Assembly (NCBI GenBank): GCA_026224995.1
Contig: JAMFRX010000124.1
Coordinates: 1-19,811 of the forward strand
DNA length: 19,811 bases
Source: Puia dinghuensis
Lineage (GTDB): Bacteria; Bacteroidota; Bacteroidia; Chitinophagales; Chitinophagaceae
Direction: 5' to 3'
Notes under the pieces: model-generated
Told to the model about the DNA's origin: nothing
The model's database searches: none
Seen by the model: the letters and a program-made list of their open reading frames with translations, nothing else
Position numbers and translations under genes: made by a program
Shown here: positions 7,306-14,193 of the stretch, piece after piece
How the letters are laid out: every line of letters starts with the position of its first letter
How positions within the stretch are numbered: the first letter of the stretch is position 1

Positions 7306-8334
7306 ATGCGTAAATTTTTAACCGTCACCCTGCTAAGCTTCGGGCTTCTCGTGATGGCCTTATCCAGCTACGCCCAATCCTTCCCTGGCCAACACGACAG
7401 CCTGACCCGGATGATCCGCATTTCTGAAGACGATGATTTTATGGACTTCTCGAGGTTTGGAACAGACGACTCCTATACCAATGGGACAAGGATCGATTAT
7501 TTCTACATGCCCGCAAAGCGCCCGCATTTCTTTGTCGACAGATGGATGCCCGGCGCAGGCGACAGCAGCATTAACATCTACGGCTGGGGTTTAATGCAGT
7601 TGATGTATACCCCCGACAATATTGACAGCACCGGCTATCAGCCCGGCGACTATCCCTGGTCCGGGGCGCTGGTCGCTACGCACACCCGTTACTCCTACAA
7701 CCCGGTAAAACACTATGATCTCCAGACAGAGCTGGTGCTGGGCGTCATCGGCCCCGCCGCCCTGGATAAGCAGACCCAAACGATCGCCCACGCTATCATC
7801 GACTATGACCGCCCGAAGGGCTGGAGCCATCAGTTCCGTAACGACCTGCTGGTGAATGTAAATTTTGCGGCGGAAAAAGAGCTGGTCTCCTGCGGCTCCT
7901 GGCTCAGCGTCATCGGCGGGGCACAGGTCTCCGGCGGTACGATGCAGAACAGCGCAGGCCTGTACCCATTGATCCTCATTGGAAAAAAAGATAATTATTT
8001 CAACGGCTTCTTCAGTCAGCACGCCAGCGCCGGACAAGACAACGGCCATAAACACTGGCAGGCTTATTTCTACGCTAAGCCGGAAATGCAGCTCTTCCTC
8101 ACCAACGCCTTGCTGCAAGGCGGCATGTTCACCACCAACCCCAACCTGCAGCTGGATAAGGATAGCTCAAGGCCCTACCCTCCGTTGCAACACTGGATCG
8201 GATCTTTTAGCTACGGCGCCATCGCCTCCATTGGCCGGCTTGGCATTTCCTTCTCACAGGTCATCATGCCCGCCACCCTGAAAGGACTCTATTGTCATAA
8301 TTACGGAAATATCTCGCTTTACTACGGCTGGTAA
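7306..8334 (+). CDS. LpxR-like lipid A deacylase family outer-membrane protein (DUF2219)
   Basis: This is a 342-residue protein starting at the ATG at 7306, 43 nt after the rhamnosidase stop. It has a signal peptide (MRKFLTVTLLSFGLLVMALS, ending near SYAQ) and a C-terminal aromatic residue, as outer-membrane barrels do. LpxR-family landmarks occur in order: an acidic start of the barrel (EDDDF, residues 41-45), SYTNG (T58), GWGLMQLMYTP (93-103), YPWSGAL, GVIGPAAL (146-153), and AHAIIDYDRPKGW with H162 aligning with the family's catalytic histidine. Family enzymes use calcium and a His to remove the 3'-acyloxyacyl group of lipid A at the outer membrane. The usual Asn of the N-terminal Asn-Asp pair appears to be Asp here, so activity is not assured. 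It may be co-transcribed with the rhamnosidase; no exact promoter was found in the gap. Confidence 0.82.
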   Translation: MRKFLTVTLLSFGLLVMALSSYAQSFPGQHDSLTRMIRISEDDDFMDFSRFGTDDSYTNGTRIDYFYMPAKRPHFFVDRWMPGAGDSSINIYGWGLMQLMYTPDNIDSTGYQPGDYPWSGALVATHTRYSYNPVKHYDLQTELVLGVIGPAALDKQTQTIAHAIIDYDRPKGWSHQFRNDLLVNVNFAAEKELVSCGSWLSVIGGAQVSGGTMQNSAGLYPLILIGKKDNYFNGFFSQHASAGQDNGHKHWQAYFYAKPEMQLFLTNALLQGGMFTTNPNLQLDKDSSRPYPPLQHWIGSFSYGAIASIGRLGISFSQVIMPATLKGLYCHNYGNISLYYGW

Positions 8335-8439
8335 ATAAATTTCTGCGCTCCCTCGAACCTTTTAACTTCCACACGGTAATAGTATACAGTAAGTAAGAAA
8401 CAACAGTCAGGAATTATTCGTAAACATAAAACAAGTAAG

Positions 8440-9030
8440 ATGAAAACGACACGTAAGATCGGCGTTGTGGCAACACTGTTAGTTACCTTCGCATTCGCAT
8501 CCCAGGCCCAGACCACTGCGCCTGCTTCCGGCTCTTCCTCCAATGACAACGAGTTCAGGCTTAGCGCAGGACCGGAATTTGGACTTCCCATTGGCAACTT
8601 CTCGAACGCTTATAGCTGGACCTTCGGCGGCTCCATACAAGCCGACATCCCGATCGTCCACAGCTTGTATGCCGTGGTCAACTTCGGATACAAGGATGCT
8701 TTCGTCAAGACCAACAGCGGCGAGAATTTCCCAAACAGGAACCTGCAGCTGATCCCGGCAAAAGGCGGCCTCAAGTATTTCTTCCTCGATAACCTGGTCT
8801 ACGTTCAGGGGACGGCGGGAGTTACCTTTTTAGGCAACCATTCGGATGCCGGCGCCGACAAGACATCGGCCTTCACCTACAGTCCGCAGGTAGGCGTATT
8901 ATTGAAGCTGGCGCCAAAGAATTATATCGACGCCGGGTTCTACTTCCAGCAGACCCAAAGCTTCTGGAACGACGGCGGAGGCAATGTAAGCACGCTGGGG
9001 CTGCGCCTTGCCTACACATTTGGTCTTTAA
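8440..9030 (+). CDS. Small outer-membrane beta-barrel protein (porin-like family)
   Basis: This is a 196-residue protein from the ATG at 8440. The first 24 residues form a signal peptide (MKTTRKIGVVATLLVTFAFA, then SQAQ), followed by a short Ser/Thr/Asn-rich stretch. The remainder alternates polar and hydrophobic residues with Gly and aromatic residues at strand ends: FRLSAGPEFGLPIGNF, WTFGGSIQADIPI, LYAVVNFGYKDAF, LKYFFLDNLVYVQGTAG, VGVLLKLAPKNYIDAGFYF. It ends LGLRLAYTFGL, the hydrophobic C-terminal strand recognised by the Bam machinery. This is the pattern of eight-stranded OmpA/OprF-like or 'outer membrane beta-barrel' proteins common in Bacteroidota, with no defined activity. A terminator follows. 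Upstream, 105 nt separate it from the LpxR-like gene, with no exact -7 match. Confidence 0.8.
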   Translation: MKTTRKIGVVATLLVTFAFASQAQTTAPASGSSSNDNEFRLSAGPEFGLPIGNFSNAYSWTFGGSIQADIPIVHSLYAVVNFGYKDAFVKTNSGENFPNRNLQLIPAKGGLKYFFLDNLVYVQGTAGVTFLGNHSDAGADKTSAFTYSPQVGVLLKLAPKNYIDAGFYFQQTQSFWNDGGGNVSTLGLRLAYTFGL

Positions 9031-9042
9031 AGGTTCTATTAG

Positions 9043-9075
9043 CACCGCCGCTGCCCCTGTGGGGCGGCGGCTTTT
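9043..9075 (+). terminator. Intrinsic terminator after the beta-barrel gene
   Basis: CCGCCG and CCCC in the left arm pair with GGGG and CGGCGG in the right arm, with a 3-nt bulge and a TGT loop. CTTTTGT follows. It begins 13 nt after the stop codon at 9030. Confidence 0.7.
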
Positions 9076-9133
9076 GTATTCGTTAAGTTACAAAGTCTTA
9101 ACATAGGTTAATGGCAGGCATGGCGTTTGAACA

Positions 9134-9141
9134 TAACTTTG
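9134..9141 (+). promoter_or_regulatory. -7 promoter element for the YceI gene
   Basis: TAACTTTG is an exact TAnnTTTG match, 53 nt before the ATG at 9195. Its position after the terminator at 9043-9075 supports separate transcription of the YceI gene. No clear -33 TTG at normal spacing was seen. Confidence 0.5.
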
Positions 9142-9194
9142 CCAAAGAAAATAATTATCTTAATTTCATTGTTCAAACATCAAAATCATTTACT

Positions 9195-9728
9195 ATGGCT
9201 ACGACAAAATGGATACTCGATCCTTCCCATTCGGAAGTGGAATTCAAGGTTAAGCACATGATGATCTCCAACGTCAGCGGAAAGTTCACGAAATTCGATG
9301 CCAGCCTGGAGACGGAAGGCGAAGATTTCCAGACCGCGAAGATCACCTTTACGGCCGATATCGACTCCATCAATACAGGCAACGAACAGCGTGACGGGCA
9401 TCTCAAGTCCCCCGAGTTCTTCGACGTGGCGCAATTCGCCGAGCTGAAGTTCGTAGCAACGAAATATGAGAATGTGGATAACGACGGCTCTTACGAGGTA
9501 TATGGCGATCTCACCCTCCATGGCGTGACCAAGTCCGTGAAGCTCGATGCCGAATTCGGCGGCGTGATCAAAGATCCCTGGGGCAACACCCGTGCGGGTA
9601 TCAGCGTCAGCGGTAAGATCAACCGTAAGGATTTCGGCCTTAGCTGGCATGGCGTTACGGAAACGGGCAGCCTCATCGTGAGCGACGAGGTCCGCGTCCA
9701 TGCGAACCTGGAATTCGTGAAAGGATAA
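9195..9728 (+). CDS. YceI-family lipid-binding protein
   Basis: This is a 177-residue protein from the ATG at 9195. The frame is open back to 9111, but the family starts at TKWILDPSHSEVEFKVKHM, directly after this ATG. YceI landmarks run the whole length: HSEVEFKVKHMMISNVSGKF near the start, ADIDSINTGNEQRDGHLKSP with the invariant RDGHL, FFDVAQFAELKF, YGDLTLHGVTKSVKLDAEF, and NRKDFGLSWHGVTETGSLIVS towards the end. YceI proteins are lipocalin-like beta-barrels that bind isoprenoid or fatty amide ligands. E. coli YceI is periplasmic, but no signal peptide is seen here, so this copy is probably cytoplasmic. It has its own promoter element and is followed by a hairpin leading into the ABC-F gene promoter. 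Confidence 0.93.
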   Translation: MATTKWILDPSHSEVEFKVKHMMISNVSGKFTKFDASLETEGEDFQTAKITFTADIDSINTGNEQRDGHLKSPEFFDVAQFAELKFVATKYENVDNDGSYEVYGDLTLHGVTKSVKLDAEFGGVIKDPWGNTRAGISVSGKINRKDFGLSWHGVTETGSLIVSDEVRVHANLEFVKG

Positions 9729-9736
9729 AAGACCGG

Positions 9737-9764
9737 CGACGATGGGGTTCTGGCCCCATCGTCG
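9737..9764 (+). terminator. Perfect 11-bp hairpin between the YceI and ABC-F genes
   Basis: CGACGATGGGG and CCCCATCGTCG form a perfect stem around a 6-nt loop, 8 nt after the YceI stop. The next bases are TATATTTG, so the weak T-tract of this terminator-like hairpin is also the -7 element of the next gene. The stem also overlaps where a -33 element would lie. Confidence 0.6.
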
Positions 9765-9772
9765 TATATTTG
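9765..9772 (+). promoter_or_regulatory. -7 promoter element for the ABC-F gene
   Basis: TATATTTG exactly matches TAnnTTTG and ends 6 nt before the ATG at 9779. A transcription start 5-7 nt after the element would fall at or next to the start codon. Confidence 0.6.
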
Positions 9773-9778
9773 CAAAAT

Positions 9779-11671
9779 ATGCATTATGTCTCCGTCGAAG
9801 GTTTAAGCAAGTCATACGGTATCAAGCCCCTGTTTCGCGACATCACTTTCCACATCGAAGAAGGCGACAAGATCGCCCTGGTTGCGCGCAACGGCAGCGG
9901 CAAGTCCACCCTCCTGAGGATCCTGGCCGGCCGGGATACGGCCGAAGGCGGGACAGTCTGGATCCATAAGGACGTCACGGTCGCGCTCTTCGAGCAAGAA
10001 CCCGTCTTCAATGAGGACAAGTCCATTTTGGACAATATCTTCCATCATAATCATCCCTTTATCAATGCCATCAAGGCCTTCGAGGCCGCCAGCGACTCCG
10101 GCGACGTGGACCGGCTCACGGATGCCATCGTCCGCGTGGATGAGCTGGGCGCCTGGGATTTCGACACCAAGGTCAAGCAGATCCTGGGAAAGCTGAACAT
10201 CCATCACCTTGACCAATCGGCAGGCACGCTCTCCGGCGGCCAGCGCAAACGCGTGGCCCTGGCCCGGACCCTTATCGACATCGGCTTCGAGCACAAGCAC
10301 GTCCTGCTGATCATGGATGAGCCCACCAACCACCTGGACGTAGAGATGGTCGAATGGCTGGAACACTATCTCAACCACGAAAAAGTGACCCTGCTGCTGG
10401 TGACCCACGACCGCTATTTCCTGGATGCCGTGACCGAAGAGATCTGGGAAATGGATGATAGCAGCCTGAACAGCTACAAAGGCGATTACGAGAATTATCT
10501 GGAGAAAAAAGCCGCGCGGATCGAAAACGAGTCCGCTTCGATCGATAAAGCCCGCAACACCTACCGTAAAGAGCTGGAATGGATGCGCAAGCAGCCCAAG
10601 GCCCGCACTACCAAGAGCAAGAGCCGGCAGGATAATTTTTACGTCGTGGAAGCCCGCGCCAAACAAAAGATCGAAGACAACCAGGTAGAGCTGCAGATGA
10701 AGATGAACCGCCTGGGCGGAAAGGTAGCGGAGCTCAAGAAGCTATACAAGAGCTATGGCGAAAAAGTGATCCTCAAGGGCTTCGACTACACCTTCAAACG
10801 CGGCGAGCGCTTAGGCGTCATCGGGAAAAATGGGGTAGGGAAATCTACTTTTATCAGTATCCTGCAGGGCCTCGAAGAGCCCGACAGCGGGAAGGTCAAT
10901 ATCGGCGAGACGGTGATCTTCGGCAACTACACCCAACAGGGCCTGGTAGTGAAAGAAGACATGCGGGTCATAGAATTCGTCAAGAACATCGCCGAACATT
11001 TTCCCCTCGCGGCAGGCGGCTCCCTGAGCGCGGCCCAGTTCCTCAACCTCTTTCTCTTTCCCCCCGAACAGCAATATACCTATATCTCCAAGCTCAGCGG
11101 CGGCGAGAAACGACGGTTACACCTGCTGTCCATCCTCTTCCGGAACCCCAACTTCCTGATACTGGATGAACCTACCAACGACCTGGACCTGCCTACCCTG
11201 GCCATTTTGGAGAACTTCCTGAGCGAATACCAGGGCTGCCTGCTCATCGTCTCCCATGACCGTTACTTCATGGACAGACTGGTAGACCACTTGTTAGTGC
11301 TGGAAGGCGATGGCCTCATCCGGGACTTTCCGGGCAACTATTCCCAATACCGCGAATGGCTGAAAAATAACGAGGAAAGCGCCGCCTTCCCCAATGAAGA
11401 GCCACCCGCCAAGGCGGCTCCCCCACCCCCTCAGGCCCCTGCCACACCCAAAAGGCAGTTGTCTTATAAAGAAAAAAGAGAATTTGAAGAGCTGGAACAG
11501 GACATCACCCGATTGACCCGCGAAAAACAGGAGGCCACCGAAAAGCTCAACAGCGGCAATCCCCCCTTCGAAGAGCTTCAGCAGCTGTCCATCCGCATCG
11601 GCGAGATCGGCCAGATGATCGACTCGAAAGAATTACGCTGGCTGGAGCTGAGCGAGCTGGCCTCGGCGTAA
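9779..11671 (+). CDS. uup: ABC-F family ATPase, Uup-like
   Basis: This is a 630-residue protein from the ATG at 9779; a TTG at 9770 is in frame but lies inside the promoter element. Two ATP-binding cassettes are complete. The first has Walker A RNGSGKST (about 38-45), signature LSGGQRKR (about 151), Walker B LLIMDEPTNHLD (about 177) and the switch LLVTHDRYF. The second has GKNGVGKST (about 347), LSGGEKRR (about 438), FLILDEPTNDLD (about 459) and LIVSHDRYF. The charged linker between them (YLEKKAARIENESASIDKAR onward) is the ribosome/tRNA interaction region of ABC-F proteins. No transmembrane segments occur, so it is not a transporter. A proline-rich hinge leads to a C-terminal coiled coil (about 565-630) as in Uup, which in E. 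coli is linked to DNA and ribosome functions. The first glycine of Walker A 1 is Ala. A resistance-type ABC-F role is less likely given the Uup-like C-terminus. Confidence 0.92.
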   Translation: MHYVSVEGLSKSYGIKPLFRDITFHIEEGDKIALVARNGSGKSTLLRILAGRDTAEGGTVWIHKDVTVALFEQEPVFNEDKSILDNIFHHNHPFINAIKAFEAASDSGDVDRLTDAIVRVDELGAWDFDTKVKQILGKLNIHHLDQSAGTLSGGQRKRVALARTLIDIGFEHKHVLLIMDEPTNHLDVEMVEWLEHYLNHEKVTLLLVTHDRYFLDAVTEEIWEMDDSSLNSYKGDYENYLEKKAARIENESASIDKARNTYRKELEWMRKQPKARTTKSKSRQDNFYVVEARAKQKIEDNQVELQMKMNRLGGKVAELKKLYKSYGEKVILKGFDYTFKRGERLGVIGKNGVGKSTFISILQGLEEPDSGKVNIGETVIFGNYTQQGLVVKEDMRVIEFVKNIAEHFPLAAGGSLSAAQFLNLFLFPPEQQYTYISKLSGGEKRRLHLLSILFRNPNFLILDEPTNDLDLPTLAILENFLSEYQGCLLIVSHDRYFMDRLVDHLLVLEGDGLIRDFPGNYSQYREWLKNNEESAAFPNEEPPAKAAPPPPQAPATPKRQLSYKEKREFEELEQDITRLTREKQEATEKLNSGNPPFEELQQLSIRIGEIGQMIDSKELRWLELSELASA

Positions 11672-11682
11672 TCAGTCCTGAC

Positions 11683-11690
11683 TACTTTTG
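11683..11690 (+). promoter_or_regulatory. Upstream alternative -7 element for the M28 peptidase gene
   Basis: TACTTTTG exactly matches TAnnTTTG, 12 nt after the ABC-F stop and 12 nt before a second element at 11703. It would give a leader of roughly 20 nt. Which of the two is used cannot be told from the sequence. Confidence 0.4.
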
Positions 11691-11702
11691 CACCGGATGC
11701 CC

Positions 11703-11710
11703 TATATTTG
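11703..11710 (+). promoter_or_regulatory. -7 promoter element abutting the M28 peptidase start codon
   Basis: TATATTTG ends 4 nt before the ATG at 11715. A start 5 nt after the element would be the A of the ATG, giving a leaderless mRNA. Confidence 0.55.
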
Positions 11711-11714
11711 GCGC

Positions 11715-13214
11715 ATGAGAAAAGCCATTTTATTCCTGTCGCTATGCGTTGCCATAGCCGCACATGCGCAGAAGACAACCGATCCCCGGCCTTTTGCCAA
11801 GACCATCACTGCCGCCGACCTGAAGAAACATTTGTACATCGTCGCGAGCGCCGACTTCGAAGGGCGGGAGACCGCTACGCCAGGCCAGCGCAAGGCTGCC
11901 GCCTATATCGAAAACGATTTCCGCACTCTCGGGCTGCAGCCCGGCGGCGGCAACAACAGCTATCAGCTATACTACCCCGTTTTCCAGGATTCGCTGGAAC
12001 AGGCTTCGTTGAGCGTGAACGACCAGCCCTTCACCCTGAACAAAGATTTCTTCGTAAGCGTCTCGCTTAACCACACCGCTGACATGCTCGCCAGCGAAGT
12101 GGTGTTTGCCGGCTATGGGATCAGCGATTCCACCCATAATGACTACAAGGACCTCAATGTGCTGGGCAAGATCGTGGTCGTGCTCGGCGGAGCGCCGACG
12201 GGAGCCCGCGCCGCCGGTGGCAGGAATGCCCCAGTAGCCAAACAGCAGGCAGCCCTTAAGAACGGCGCTGCCGCTTTGCTGATCCTGCAGCCCACGCCGC
12301 CGCGCAACGTGACCGACACCAAGGGCCGCATGTCAATGGAGCAATACAAGAAGGTCATCGACCTCAACAGCTACTATATTACCGAGAACGTGGCCCGCGC
12401 CATTTTCGGCGGCGACTATTCAGCCATCCAGGCAGGCAAGCCCCTCGCCAAAGCGTATCCGGCCAATGTACAGCTGGGCTTCAGGAAGTCCTCGTTAAAG
12501 CTGCAGAGCAGCGATGTGCTGGGCTTCCTCGAAGGCACCGATCTCAAAGACCAGATCGTCGTGCTCTCCGCTCACTATGATCATCTGGGTAAAAGGGATA
12601 CAGTCATCTGGTATGGCGCCGACGACGACGGCTCCGGTACGGTGAGCATCCTGGAGCTGGCAGAAGCCTTTACCAAAGCTAAGGCCGCCGGCAAGGGCCC
12701 GCGCCGCAGCATCCTCTTCCTGGCCAATTCCGGGGAGGAGAAAGGGCTCTTCGGCTCGCAATATTATTCTGAACATCCCACCTATCCCCTGGAACATACG
12801 ACGGTGGACCTGAACATCGACATGATCGGCCGCATCGACCCCAACCGCAAGATCGGGGACTCGACCAACTATGTCTATGTGGTGGGCAGCGACAAACTAT
12901 CCACGGACCTCAAGCCCATAAGCGAAGGCAACAACAAAAAGTATTCGAAGCTGGAGCTGGACTACAAATTCGACGATCCTACGGACCCGGAGCGCATCTA
13001 TTACCGCAGCGATCATTATAATTTCGCCCGCAAGGGGGTGCCCATCATCTTTTATTTCGACGGCATCCACAACGACTACCACAAGCCTTCCGATACTCCG
13101 GACAAGATCAATTATGATATTTTGGAGAAAAGAGCCCGGTTCGTTTTCTTCACGGCCTGGGAGATGGCCAATCGTAATGACATGCTGAAACGCGATATCC
13201 CGCTCACCCAATAA
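11715..13214 (+). CDS. Exported M28-family zinc metallopeptidase with PA-like insert
   Basis: This is a 499-residue protein from the ATG at 11715, chosen because MRKAILFLSLCVAIAAHAQ is a signal peptide and the nine codons upstream overlap the promoter. Residues of about 40-80 (FEGRETATPGQRKAAAYIEN) are the usual M28 entry. About residues 115-240 look like a protease-associated insert (VFAGYGISD, GKIVVVLGGAP). The catalytic M28 domain follows: H287 in SAHYDHLG, the aspartate cluster at 303-305 in GADDDGSG, E341-E342 in NSGEEKGLFGS, an aspartate in NIDMIGRID, and a histidine in the C-terminal NDYHKPSDTPDKI segment. These two-zinc enzymes remove N-terminal amino acids or dipeptides, and related ones cyclise N-terminal glutamine. 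It should act in the periplasm or outside the cell. A bidirectional terminator follows the stop. Confidence 0.92.
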   Translation: MRKAILFLSLCVAIAAHAQKTTDPRPFAKTITAADLKKHLYIVASADFEGRETATPGQRKAAAYIENDFRTLGLQPGGGNNSYQLYYPVFQDSLEQASLSVNDQPFTLNKDFFVSVSLNHTADMLASEVVFAGYGISDSTHNDYKDLNVLGKIVVVLGGAPTGARAAGGRNAPVAKQQAALKNGAAALLILQPTPPRNVTDTKGRMSMEQYKKVIDLNSYYITENVARAIFGGDYSAIQAGKPLAKAYPANVQLGFRKSSLKLQSSDVLGFLEGTDLKDQIVVLSAHYDHLGKRDTVIWYGADDDGSGTVSILELAEAFTKAKAAGKGPRRSILFLANSGEEKGLFGSQYYSEHPTYPLEHTTVDLNIDMIGRIDPNRKIGDSTNYVYVVGSDKLSTDLKPISEGNNKKYSKLELDYKFDDPTDPERIYYRSDHYNFARKGVPIIFYFDGIHNDYHKPSDTPDKINYDILEKRARFVFFTAWEMANRNDMLKRDIPLTQ

Positions 13215-13219
13215 TAACC

Positions 13220-13252
13220 AAAGTAAAAGGCCCCGTCGGGGCCTTTTACTTT
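13220..13252. terminator. Bidirectional intrinsic terminator
   Basis: This is a perfect 15-bp inverted repeat with a GTC loop: arms AAAGTAAAAGGCCCC and GGGGCCTTTTACTTT. Each strand has a GC core followed by a T-rich arm. It separates the convergent M28 peptidase and methyltransferase genes; the TAA stop of the latter (13246-13248) lies inside its right arm. Confidence 0.9.
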
Positions 13253-14193
13253 ATGATCCGGTAACAATACCGGAATAGCTTTCCCTGGAAGTCAAAAGGC
13301 GTGGTGGCATTGGTGATATCCTTGACTGAAGCGGCCACCAGCTTGTCCGTCTCCAGCTGGAATTTCCGGTAGTTGGTGCTGAAGTACAGGATGCCGCCGG
13401 GCGTCATGGCCTGCAGCGTCTTGTTGATGAGCTCCGCATGGTCCCGCTGGATGTCTAAAAAGTCCTTCATGCGCTTGCTGTTGCTGAAGGTAGGCGGGTC
13501 CATGACCACCAGGTCATAGCCTCCGGGCGGCAGCTCGTCGAGCCATTGCTTGACGTCGGCATGGATGAACCGGTGGCGTTGGCTATCCACCGGCATATTG
13601 AGCGCCAGATTGGCTTCGGCCCAGTTCAGGTAGGTCCTGCTCAAGTCGACGGAATCTACGGTCGAAGCGCCGCCCGCCGCCGCATAAACGGAGAAAGAGC
13701 CCGTGTAGCAAAACAGGTTCAGCATCCGCTTGCCCTCCACCTCCTGGCGGACCATGCCCCGCGTGATACGATGATCCAGGAACAGCCCCGTATCAAGGTA
13801 ATCGGTGAGGTTGATGCGGAAAGAAAGCCCGGCTTCCTTTGCGACAAAGAATTCCTGCTCGCTGGCCAGCTTCTCGTATTGGTCCAGACGGCCGGCCTTG
13901 CGCCGCCGCTCGCGATAGTAGATCTGCTCGTCGGGCGTCTCCAGTATTTCACTGATCGTAGGTATGCAGGATTCCAGCCAGGCTTCATGCTCCTCTTCCG
14001 TCATGCCATGACGGCGCTGATATTCGGCGAGATAAAGCTTATCCTCGTACCGTTCGATACAAAAAGGGAACTCCGGCAGGTCATGGTCATAGATGCGATA
14101 GCAGGTGACCCCCTGTCGCCGGGCCAGACGGGCGATATGGCGATACATCTTGGTAAGCCGGTTGCGGAACATCTGTAATTTATCTTCACTCAT
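13246..14193 (-). CDS. RlmK-like SAM-dependent 23S rRNA methyltransferase (standalone)
   Basis: This is a 315-residue protein starting at the ATG at 14191-14193. It closely resembles the C-terminal RlmK half of E. coli RlmKL (23S rRNA m7G2069). The N-terminal RNA-binding part has MFRNRLTKMYRHI and CYRIYDHDLPEFPFCIERY. The junction DYLDTGLFLDHR is at residues 131-142. The Rossmann methyltransferase core has motif I LNLFCYTGSFSVYAA (158-172), SVDLSRTYLNWAEANLALN with the acidic ribose-binding residue, and MDPPTFSNSKRM (231-242) as the active-site motif IV. YFSTNYRKF follows. The THUMP and RlmL domains that precede RlmK in E. coli are absent, so this is a single-activity enzyme. The start overlaps the 3' end of the MFS gene by 8 nt (ATGAGTGA), implying translational coupling. 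The exact methylated guanine is inferred from similarity only. Confidence 0.87.
   Translation of the reverse strand: MSEDKLQMFRNRLTKMYRHIARLARRQGVTCYRIYDHDLPEFPFCIERYEDKLYLAEYQRRHGMTEEEHEAWLESCIPTISEILETPDEQIYYRERRRKAGRLDQYEKLASEQEFFVAKEAGLSFRINLTDYLDTGLFLDHRITRGMVRQEVEGKRMLNLFCYTGSFSVYAAAGGASTVDSVDLSRTYLNWAEANLALNMPVDSQRHRFIHADVKQWLDELPPGGYDLVVMDPPTFSNSKRMKDFLDIQRDHAELINKTLQAMTPGGILYFSTNYRKFQLETDKLVAASVKDITNATTPFDFQGKLFRYCYRIIK

Noticed and set aside
9812..10666. Minus-strand open frame of 284 codons opposite the ABC-F gene
   Set aside because: The opposite strand has two intact ATP-binding cassettes. The minus-strand translation is a mirror of those codons and has no recognisable domain.
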